In this document: positions 25,701 through 34,420 of the stretch, piece by piece
How the letters are laid out: each line of letters opens with the position of its first letter
Numbering within the stretch: position 1 is the stretch's first letter
Source of the DNA: Coffea arabica
Lineage: Eukaryota; Streptophyta; Magnoliopsida; Gentianales; Rubiaceae
NCBI RefSeq assembly: GCF_036785885.1
Contig: NC_092317.1
Span: 1,428,501 to 1,492,500, forward strand
Direction: 5' to 3'
DNA length: 64,000 nt
Translations under genes and position numbers: made by a program
Notes under the pieces: model-generated
Seen by the model: only the letters and a program-made list of their open reading frames with translations
Databases searched by the model: none
Told to the model about the DNA's origin: nothing

Positions 25701-27957
25701 TACATAAACAGCAAAAGGATCAGGATAAGGACAGCATGAAGCAAATCATTTGTTGCTATTCTAGTTGTTAACGCAATATCAAAGCATTTCTCAAGTAAAG
25801 TTACACCGCAGAACTCCATCTTAAATTTGAAACATTTGAGGCAGAAATTAAGGTTGCGATTAATGAGAGACACACCTTGATAACTGGGAAAATAGAAAAG
25901 CAGTAGTAGACAACAATATAACAAGTTATCTCAAGGTATAGGTCTTTACAGCCAGAAATACCAGCGCACTAACTTAAGAGGAAACTAATATCACTGAAGA
26001 CTGACCCTCTGCTTAGAATAACAATATGTGCATCAGATACTTACTTAGCACCAATGGAGAGAAGTGGATCACATTTGCTCTTGGTCCTATTCCAGACAGT
26101 AACATCGCATCTACAAGCATGGAAATTGGCAGCTAATTAGAGATGAAAATTTCATTTCAGGTTGAAAAATAAGTACGTTGTTTAAGTATGATTTAATTTT
26201 CCCATTTTCTAAGGATACCACATGCAGGTCTGTCATGAAGTTTTTTGATTTTCAAATGATTCTACTGTTACATTGCCAGCCTTAGAGATGCTGCTTCTGT
26301 ACTGGTCAAAAGAAGAGCAAAGAGAAGATATAGCAAAATTATCCAAAACAGAATGAGGGAATGCAACTTCATATACCAATAATCTTTTAGGTTTCACGAC
26401 TCAGGGAGTACCATTAGAAAATAGCTGGAATGAGAATGAGTCTACCATTTGGAACTACCATTTTTTGTTACACTTATTTGAACTCTGATCATGTTACTAC
26501 TTACTAACAGTCTGCAATAAAATTTCAGTCCCGCGTGGGAGGCTTGCACAAGAAATCAAAAAATAAAAAGATATATTGAGTTACCCTGCTTTCAATAGAT
26601 TTTGGGCCATCGGAGAACCCATAATTCCGAGACCTAGAAAGCCAATGCGAGCTGGAATGTCATCTAATCCACATACAAGTGAAAATCTGGTTAGTAAAAA
26701 GGACAACTTAACTGTGTGTGTGCACGCATGATGCAAAATTGGCAGAAAGCTAAACTTTCTCGTGAAGACAAAAGCTGTGCTTATGTTCAAGGTGCGGTGT
26801 TCGTCTGAGAAGAATCTGTCCAGCTAATTCCATGAAGTATTTTCAGCTGTGTTTTGTAGTATTAAAAAGTTACTTCCATCCATATATTTATCATGTCTCA
26901 ATAAGTTCTAGTAATAATGAGAATGCTAGATCTCTTGCTGGATCATGATAGTATTCTGCTGCTAATTCTGCTAATTCAAGCAATTAATGAGAAAAGTGTT
27001 TCGCTAATTCTGCTCCAGCATTGTACCATCTGTAGAAGTCGAACTGTGCAGGAAATATAAGCCTGAAATTGCTTACGAAAGGAGCTGCACAAATAGCAGC
27101 TGCCAAAAGCATTTCAACTGCCCAATGGCTAACAGGGTCACCACTATACACTATCAAAAGCTATTATAGATGTAAACTAGAAGTATAGAGATACTGTATA
27201 TTCACTAAACTGACTGCACTATATTGACCATCAATGGTTGGCAATTGCACATTGGATTGGAGCGCAATACGATTTGAATTTTAAAATTGCTTCCTTCCCA
27301 TTTACGTCATCAACTAGCTTAAAAACCAATCGTTTACTCTCCCAGAACCACTATTGTCATCGTCTAAATTTAGGATTTCAAAAACCAAAACCAGTGCTAT
27401 ACCATCATGTAATCTGTTCAATCTTCTTTGCATCCGATAAGAGCATTTTGACTTTTTACGTTATTATCGTCCTCAACTTAGCCCATTTTGCAGATTTACT
27501 TGCATTCAACAGAAATTAAAGCTCGATATCTTGAATTTTTTTCCTTATGCATAATCAAGGACAGTTCAAGTAGCAGTTTCAATTGACCCATAAAAATGCG
27601 AAACGAAAACCGAAAGGGTGTCGTTAGCAAAACCCAAAGAGCAGTAAAAAGACAGCGACAGAAAGCAATATAGCAGAAAACCCAATTACCTTTGGTGGTA
27701 GAAGTATCGGCCTGAGATGAAAACGCCTTGAAACGGACAAGAGATTGAGGTTTAGTTGGGAAAGGAAAGATGGGTCTGGCTTTGTTTCCAAAGTTGATGG
27801 GCAAAAGAGGATAAAAACTTGAACACATAGCCATAACCTGTGGAAAGCAGCTAGTTTTTACGTTTGGCGGTGAATAGAGGATGATAGATGGGTGGCGGAG
27901 GTAGAGGTAATGCTGACTGAAATTGGGAGTGGTTTTCAAAAGGAGAGTTTTGGCCAT
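22777..27957 (-). CDS. GLYR2: Glyoxylate/succinic semialdehyde reductase 2, plastidial
   Basis: Twelve exons on the minus strand: 27957-27690, 26663-26585, 26110-26045, 25416-25341, 25264-25209, 24658-24574, 24446-24386, 24128-24076, 23994-23924, 23822-23750, 23121-23017 and 22941-22777. They total 1158 nt and 385 aa. The enzyme uses NADPH to reduce glyoxylate to glycolate and succinic semialdehyde to gamma-hydroxybutyrate, detoxifying aldehydes from photorespiration and the GABA shunt. The Rossmann motif GFLGLGIMG is at 97-105. The substrate loop EAPVSGSKKPAEDG follows at about 210, and the catalytic Lys263 is in GNGAAMKLVVN. The first 90 residues are Ser/Pro/Lys-rich, like a transit peptide. 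ATG 27957 is the first in-frame ATG. An inner ATG at 27834 (MAMCSSF, giving 344 aa) aligns with the start region I recall for Arabidopsis GLYR2. The frame stays open without ATG to about 28227. It lacks the C-terminal peroxisomal-like tail known from GLYR1. Confidence 0.94.
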
Positions 27958-28351
27958 TCCGGCCTCCTTGTAATGTAATTTGTCGTCTCTTCTCAGTATG
28001 CCCAACACCCAGATGCCAGACCCGCAATCTGTCAGACTGCAGGCAGTATGGTCTTCCGCCACATCAAAACTGCTGTTGTGTGACTGTGAAAACTCGAGAG
28101 CTGCGGCAAGATCAGGTGCTCGGGTGTGAACTCGTAGATGCTGGGGACTACAAGGATTCTGACTGGATAAAGTTCCACAAAAGGATTCGGGCAGGGGTGG
28201 CTGCTTCTCGGCGAAAAAGCGCAACAAGCATTAACGCGATTCCTCAATTATGAGCATGACTTCCACTCGGAAGATGAATAATGAGTATTTGAGGTTTTTT
28301 TTTTTCATGTCAATCGAAAATTTTTACGCCCACCTAGTCTAATCAGCAAAA

Positions 28352-28718
28352 ATATGGTAGATACAAACTTGTAAATCTAATTGCTCAAATTTTACCACAT
28401 CTTCAATACCTTAGTCGGTGAGACGGTGTAGCGAATTTTAGATCGCTAAATCTACATAGATCAAATCTACTCGAGTATTTGTCATTTCAATCTTATATCG
28501 AGGAGAATTCCAATTGATCAAGAAAATTAAATCCTACCTGTTATAACTAATCTTCAGAGGAGAACCCAACTAAATCAAAAAAATAAAAATAAAAAAGATT
28601 TAATTATAAGTTGCCCCTCTAAACTTGAAACTTTATAATAGTTTGCCTTCTTCATTGATTAATCAAATGTCAATAATGAATTTTTTGTCCAAAATTTTGA
28701 TAAAATGACACTAAAATG
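28352..28718. repeat. Direct repeat R, left copy (partner 33008-33362)
   Basis: It starts ACAAACTTGTAAATCTAAT, passes GAATTTTAGATCGCTAA and TTAAATCCTACCT, and ends GATAAAATGACA. The same succession, nearly collinear, recurs at 33008-33362 in the same orientation. The right part (AGTTGCCCCTCTAAACTTGAAAC) has the look of a transposon end. No coding content. Confidence 0.85.
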
Positions 28719-28723
28719 CCACA

Positions 28724-29735
28724 GCTTAAATTGTGATGAACATTGAATGATCTGTAAAGACTACTAATAGACGTATATAGGAGATTTGCCCCATTTGAGC
28801 GCGTGATGGCTACGACCAAAGCATCAGGTGACACCGGACAATTGGTTCATTATATCATCAGGTTTCCAGATTTTTTTTTTTTTTGGCGGAAAAAATAAAA
28901 CTTGCATATTCAAATTTAGATGCCACGAACTTCCTTTCAGCTTGGCTCGTTTAATGGTGCTGGCTTTCCCAATATAGCTCAGTCAGCTGGAAGCTAGTTA
29001 AAGAATCTAACCAAACTTGAAAAAGAGTACTACTACTATATTTTTTATATTTGCCTGTTTTGCAGCACATACGGAATGAATGTAGAACTTTGTGATGGGA
29101 TAATTTTCCCCGTTCATAATCAAAACTGTAATATATGATTTGAATGAATGAAATCTTTATTTTACCCTAAAAAAATGTTTTGCACTTGACAACGCCCTTT
29201 AACAACAATTTCAAACAACTGAACATATTAAGTGAGCTTTATTACCGTAGAAACTCTCGAATCTCAACATGTGAATAGCTAGCAAAAAAGTATATTACTA
29301 CAAGACAAATGTTGTGGGCCAATATTTTTTTTTAATACTAATATTCAGTCGTTTGAGTTTGACCCGGCACGATGCTGTACTAGTATCAAATTTTTGGTTT
29401 AAGAAGTGGTTTGAACGTTGTAACCACTGGGCCAATGGCTCAGTGGCCATCAAGGAGGGACTTAAAGCCCCTCCCTTAGACTGTTGGTGAGGGTTTAAAC
29501 CTTACCGGCAGTAAAAAAAAATTTAAAGATTGTGTCATAACACATCTTGGTCTAGTTGGGTTTGTATACCCACTAACCCCTACAACAATTTTCTTAGGCT
29601 CTCTCTCCCCCTATATTAAGATAGAATAGGTTATACAAATGTATCGTTGCTGAAAAAAAAAAAAAAAAAAAAAAGTGGTTTGAACGTTGTTGCCTGCCTG
29701 GAGGAGTATTGTAGTCAAAGCTCAATTATGATAGC
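28724..29735. repeat. Duplicated block, copy B (paralogue at 20214-21190)
   Basis: It matches copy A in order and orientation apart from indels, and it abuts direct repeat R on its left. It lacks the 165-bp MITE-like insertion of copy A and contains a SINE at 29422-29672. It lies between GLYR2 and the F-box gene and is non-coding. Confidence 0.85.
29422..29672 (+). mobile_element. tRNA-derived SINE with perfect 18-bp target duplication
   Basis: It is flanked by AAGTGGTTTGAACGTTGT at 29404-29421 and 29673-29690. Near the start is a box-A-like TGGCTCAGTGGCC, then a box-B-like GGGTTTAAACC. The body ends AAGATAGAATAGGTTATA...CTG followed by about 20 A. Copy A of the surrounding duplication has the uninterrupted site (GTGGTTTGAACGTCGTTGCC near 21120), so both boundaries are confirmed by an empty paralogous site. 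It is the same family as 11165-11440. Confidence 0.92.
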
Positions 29736-30744
29736 TAAATGTTATAGGTAAAATGGAAAGAAAATTATTGAAACTAGGCATGGGGGAGTTTATACTCTAT
29801 CCTGTGCAAATAAGATTGACATGAATGCTTCCTTGTCTGTCTTTATTTCTTTTTAACTCTCTAGTTATATCAACTGCAAATCCGGCAAGAATTTTCCTAT
29901 TTAGCTTTTCAACTGCACCGTGGTTTCTCTTTTTCATATCAACCATGGGACATTAACCCTTGTTTCCCTTTTCCATTTTTTTCTTACCACCTTGGAACTA
30001 CCACAACAATCAAAACATAAGAATATAACCATTAAGGCTATTAGCACGACAGGCCTGGTTGTTGCAATTATTGGCTACCGTGCTTAATTGGCCTTTTCGA
30101 AAAAAAAAAAAAAGAGTGTGGATTACCTGCCAAAATCTTAGTCAGCACGGTAGATATAGTATCAGAGCATGCATCTGACCTTTTTTTTTTTTTTTTGCTA
30201 TAATCTAAGAAATTAGCCTGGCCCAAGCGATGCGGTTTCGAGGATAACGTCTCATTTTTGTTACACTTGAGAGTGGTTTTGTTGAATTTTTGTCAATTTC
30301 GCAATACATTTTGGGGATTATAATGTTATACCAAGAGAACAAAGAGGGATGAGGAGTTAAGGAATGCAGATAGCTATCGCACGTAGGATGAAGTCGAAGT
30401 GGTCTACTCAACCAACCAACATTTGAGAGAAAGAAACAAATAGTCGTCTAGACAATAATGCAAGTTTAAATCAATGGTTCGAGAATCACTTGGCGCTTCA
30501 GGCGATGCTCCTCTTTGAGATGAAATCAATAATAGCAGTCGCATGCATTCCCTGATTCCCAACAGAGTGATCATACACAGCCCATGACATTAACTGAATC
30601 ACCGGGCGGGCCTCCACAAGATGAAGCAACTGCTTACTAAGAAGAGGACTGCTTCAATCTTTGAATTCGAATTGGAAACCTCCTGGGACGAATACCATCA
30701 CTATCTGCACCCAGATGCTGCTCGAGAGCAGCAACGGACAACCA
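29736..30744. other. Intergenic region 3' of the F-box gene
   Basis: It contains A- and T-runs. An inverted pair CTACCGTGCT / AGCACGGTAG at about 30076 and 30146 could form a hairpin. A minus-strand open stretch at about 30640-30510 (reading KQLLHLVEARPVIQ then ending ISKRSIA) could be a lost exon of the F-box gene, but I could not connect it in phase. The part 30420-30560 resembles 21770-21950. Confidence 0.45.
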
Positions 30745-31710
30745 TTAAAAAAAAAAAAACGAAAAAATAAGAAAGAAAGTAGGAGTACAAAAATTCAGCA
30801 CCTTGCGTGTAGTTGCATCCAGATGAAGTTGGGTGAGCTTTGGCCAGCTGCGAATGAGCTTCGTCAAATTGATGCTACCGTATATACCGTGTCTAAGACG
30901 TTGAATTCCGGCGAGCCTAGTAGTAATGCGGACATCTGTTAGATTCTTGCACCTGATAAAGTAGCTCAAATCAAGTTGCCAATTCCGAAAAAGAATCAAC
31001 TTTCTCAGCGAGGGAGCGCGCAGTCTCAAGCAATGGAGACCCTTGCAGTCTCTCAAGTCCAAGACCGCAAGCTGAGGCGCATGAATAAAGCGGCCGTCAG
31101 AGGGCCATGACGGTGGCAGGAAGGTAACTTGGTTTAGAGTAAGATGAGTCAGGTTGCAGGAGCCTTGGGTTTTAAGCGGCGTGCGGAAACAGCAGTTAGT
31201 CAGTGTGGCACGTGTAAGTTCAGGAAACTCTGAGAAGAAACAGGTATGTATGGTAAGGTACCGCCCGGCAACGTTTGCGGAGTTATCAAGATTCAGTTCC
31301 CTCAAACCGTTGGTGGCTAGTGTAAGCAGCCAGTCGTCGGTGATGATGGAGAAATGGGTTGTCGGCAATTGCGGGATTTCAAGAACAAATTTTTGGATGC
31401 AGGGGCGAGGGTGCTGAAACAGTAATGAATCCACTATCGCGATGTATTCATCCTGGAACGTTGATCCGTATTTCAGGCTCAATCGTTCAGAGAATTGCCT
31501 GTCCAGTATAAGGTTTGGAGTTTCGGTCCACCTATATCTCCAACTCCTCGACAACATACTCGTTCTCGCAGCATCTACTACAGGCAGGAGTGCCACGATA
31601 TTATATATGATCTCTTCGGGGAGCTCGGGAAGGTTCGGCTTACGCTCTACTGCTTTAATCCCTTTTCTTGTCCTCTTTCTTTTAATAATACCACTAAATA
31701 CGGTACTCAT
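30745..31710 (-). CDS. F-box/LRR protein, 3' end uncertain
   Basis: A single open frame from ATG 31710 encodes 321 aa. The F-box is at about residues 25-70 (NLPELPEEIIYNIVALLPVVDAARTSMLSRSWRYRW). It is followed by leucine-rich segments such as LRELNLDNS, LTHLTLNQVTFLPP, LAVLDLRDCKGLHCLRL and LTQLHLDATTRK. F-box proteins recruit targets to SCF ubiquitin ligases; the target is unknown. Plant F-box/LRR/FBD proteins are usually longer (roughly 400-450 aa). Here the last 19 residues (VLNFCTP.. then a Phe-rich end) read into an A/T-run and look like intron read-through. A possible donor, AAG|GTGCTG at about 30800, supports this, but no downstream exon could be chosen. There is no FBD domain. It may be a truncated or decaying family member. 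The upstream region is tandemly duplicated. Confidence 0.7.
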   Translation of the reverse strand: MSTVFSGIIKRKRTRKGIKAVERKPNLPELPEEIIYNIVALLPVVDAARTSMLSRSWRYRWTETPNLILDRQFSERLSLKYGSTFQDEYIAIVDSLLFQHPRPCIQKFVLEIPQLPTTHFSIITDDWLLTLATNGLRELNLDNSANVAGRYLTIHTCFFSEFPELTRATLTNCCFRTPLKTQGSCNLTHLTLNQVTFLPPSWPSDGRFIHAPQLAVLDLRDCKGLHCLRLRAPSLRKLILFRNWQLDLSYFIRCKNLTDVRITTRLAGIQRLRHGIYGSINLTKLIRSWPKLTQLHLDATTRKVLNFCTPTFFLIFSFFFF

Positions 31711-31711
31711 G

Positions 31712-32220
31712 ATTGATTCTGCAGACGCTTTAAACAAATAAATCAACTAAACTCAAAAAAAAAATTTAAGTGCATAATTAATTCACAAGCCATAGAGAAA
31801 AATTAGCTAATATTTATCAACCAAAACCGAGACATTTACAGGTGAACATATTTCACAATCAATCCTTTTATTCACACCTTTTTACTCATACATTTTTCTA
31901 CCAACAAAAAAAAACTCCTAAAAGTAGCTATCCTAATCCGACGCTTTAAAAAAACTCCTAAAACGCCTTTTTACTCATACATTGATTCTGCAGATGCTTT
32001 AAACAAATAAATCAACTAAACTAGAAAAAAAAAAAAGCAAAATTAAGTGCATAATTAATTCACAAGCCATAGAGAAAAATTAGCTAATATTTATCAATAA
32101 AAACCGAGACATTTACGAGTAAACATATTTCACAATCAATCCTTTTATTCGCACCTTTTTTACTCATACATTTTTCTACCCAAAAAAAAAACTCCTAAAA
32201 GTAGCTATTCCAATCCGACC
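31712..32220. repeat. Tandem duplication upstream of the F-box ATG
   Basis: Unit 1 (31712-31941) and unit 2 (31981-32220) are nearly identical. Both contain GATTCTGCAGAYGCTTTAAAC, AGTGCATAATTAATTCACAAG and CTCCTAAAAGTAGCTAT. The period is about 270 bp. Unit 1 begins directly at the base before the start codon, so the duplicated piece is the leader and proximal promoter. Confidence 0.9.
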
Positions 32221-32384
32221 TACTTACTCTAGAATGCTACTCACTTATTCATTCAAATGTTACACTTTAACATCCACACACAGAAGTGGACACTCAAGAT
32301 ATTAAGAACTAGACACGTCGGTAACAACAACTGGACACTTATTATTTAGATATTAAGAACTCACACTCAATTACCAACGAAAAT

Positions 32385-32665
32385 CGCAAAATAGAGGAAA
32401 ACTGCAAAATAGAGACGTAGATTACCTCTAATTAAGGCAGAAGAAAACAGAGGAAAACTGCAAAATCGACGTCTGATTAAGGGGGCAAAAGTCGGTTCAG
32501 AGAACAACTGCAAAATCGACCTCGTTTTCAAAATAGAGACGTCGACTTATTAAAGGGAGAGGAAAACTGCAACCTATTAAAGCAGAGGAAAATCGCAAAA
32601 TTCGATTCAGACAAAAACTGCAAAATCCACTAATCAACAAGTCGATTCAGAGAAACCGACGCAAA
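32385..32665. repeat. Degenerate short tandem array
   Basis: Variants of CAGAGGAAAACTGCAAAATCGAC recur about seven times at irregular spacing of 30-60 bp. The region is non-coding and lies upstream of the F-box gene. Confidence 0.65.
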
Positions 32666-32744
32666 ACTTTCACAAAAACGTGAGCGAGTCGGCGCCACAG
32701 AATAAAAAATCAAAGCCCCAGCCCTCGATCTTCCCTCCATCTAA

Positions 32745-32895
32745 TAGAGGAGTTTGATGTTTGTTAGGCAAGTGCGTGATGTTTGCTTTCCTTTTCTATG
32801 TGTAACCCTTGATCGTTTCTGATACGTATGCAAAAGAGAGGAGTTTGATGTTTGTTGGGTCAGTGCGTGAAGTTTCCTTTCCTTATCTTTGATGT
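32745..32895. repeat. Two-copy tandem repeat, period about 95 bp
   Basis: GAGGAGTTTGATGTTTGTT followed by AGTGCGTGA and GTTTSCTTTCCTT occurs near 32748 and again near 32838. Confidence 0.7.
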
Positions 32896-33007
32896 ATTTT
32901 TTTTTCTCGTACGCGTACGCTAGTGTGAATATCCGTGCAAAAGTTAAAAAAAATTATATCAACATAATTAAATTTTAAAATTTGTCTAACAATAATTCAA
33001 AATATAA

Positions 33008-33362
33008 CAAACTTGTAAATCTAATGGCTCAAATTTTACCGCATCTTCAATACTTTAGTTGATGAGATAGTGCGGCGAATTTTAGATCGCTAACTCTACA
33101 TAGATGAAGTCTACTCAAGTATTTGTCATTCCAATTTATATTGAGAAAAATCCAAATAGATCAAGAAAATTAAATCCTACCTATTCTAACTAATCTCCAG
33201 AGGGGAACTCAACTAGACCAAAAAAATAAAAATAAAAAAGATTTAATTTTAAGTTGCCCCTCTAAACTTGAAACTTTATAATAGTTTGCCTTCTTCATTG
33301 ATTAATCAAATGTTAATAATGATTTTTTTGTCCAAAATTTTGATAAAATGACATTAATGCCC
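33008..33362. repeat. Direct repeat R, right copy (partner 28352-28718)
   Basis: It is collinear with the left copy, with scattered substitutions. Together the two copies bracket the 4.3-kb segment holding duplicated block B and the F-box gene. Confidence 0.85.
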
Positions 33363-33379
33363 ATACATAGTAGTTCTAG

Positions 33380-33540
33380 TTTGTTTGTTTGGATAGGGTA
33401 TTATTTGAAATATTATTTGGAATAATTACTGTAGCACTTTTTGTGATGTGATGTATATGAGATAAAAAGGTGGGTTGAAAAATGTGTTTATGATGCAAGC
33501 GAAATATTATTTGGGATAAGTTTTGTATCCAAACACTCCC
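33380..33540 (+). mobile_element. MITE of a family with four copies in this window
   Basis: Ends are TTTGTTTGGATAGGGTATTATTTG and the inverted form of TTGTATCCAAACACTCCC. The inside contains TACTGTAGCACTTTTTGTGA and TTTATGATGCAAGCG. Related copies lie at 42653-42809 and 63424-63590 (opposite orientation) and 62570-62630 (partial). The superfamily is not assigned because target duplications are unclear. Confidence 0.6.
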
Positions 33541-34420
33541 ATTAATATACTTTTAAATGAGACTTACACGTGTGTAAATTCGATTTTCAAAAATTCAATG
33601 GTTTATAACGTGCCATAACATCTCAAGATGGTTTAACATAATTTGAGTCATTGAGTTTAAAAAAAAAAACACAAAACCAAACATGATTTAAAAAATAAAA
33701 AAAAAATAAAAGATGATATAATACCAAAACTTGAAAAAATTGTGTTGCGGAGAAAAAAATTTAAAAATTCCTAAAATTTCTACACAAGTTTTCCATTGCT
33801 TATCTTTCTTCCTTTAAATTGTAAAAAAGAAATAATTTTGATCAGTTTCGTTTTAACACACAGCTTTAATTAACTGCCAGATCCACACTTCTATTGTGAA
33901 CTACCACTAAAATGGAGTGTTGAAAAGGTCGCTCCTTTTATCCGTGTGTTCGTGTTTGTGTTTATGCCCGTGAGCTCGGAAGAAAGAGAGGAAAACATTC
34001 TATTAAATCAGCTCCTGAAAGTGAAGGTTTGTACATAACAGGAATTGAGAGCATAGTGGCAATGGGAAACTTAAACAATGCCAAATTCTTTGAAACAGCC
34101 TCACCATGGGATCCGATGCTCTATCTAATGTTTAAAAGAAAATCATTCAATTTTATGTCTGTCAAAAATATTCCAATGAAACAGATACCATTTGATTCTC
34201 TCACAAGTAAGAATCATGGAGCAGCAATTACTTGCCCTACAGATTCGGCTACAAAGAAGTTCTCACAACAAAAGACAACCATGTCTAAGAAAATCAATTG
34301 TTTGAATTCAAAATTAAGTGGGTAAAGAAGCAAAAGCTAAAACCATCATCCCCAAACATATAGCCCCTGACAGAACTTGTAACAGTCAAATCACGTCTAA
34401 CAGCTGACTTCTTCAAAAGT
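33541..34420. other. Intergenic and 3' flank of the RRM gene
   Basis: AT-rich DNA with A-runs. The part from about 34000 to 34420 is probably 3' UTR of the minus-strand RRM gene. No other gene is seen. Confidence 0.5.

Noticed and set aside
30155-30180. GTATCAGAGCATGCATCTGACC resembling an LTR primer-binding site
   Set aside because: No LTR border, polypurine tract or retroelement coding remains were seen on either side. The match is short.
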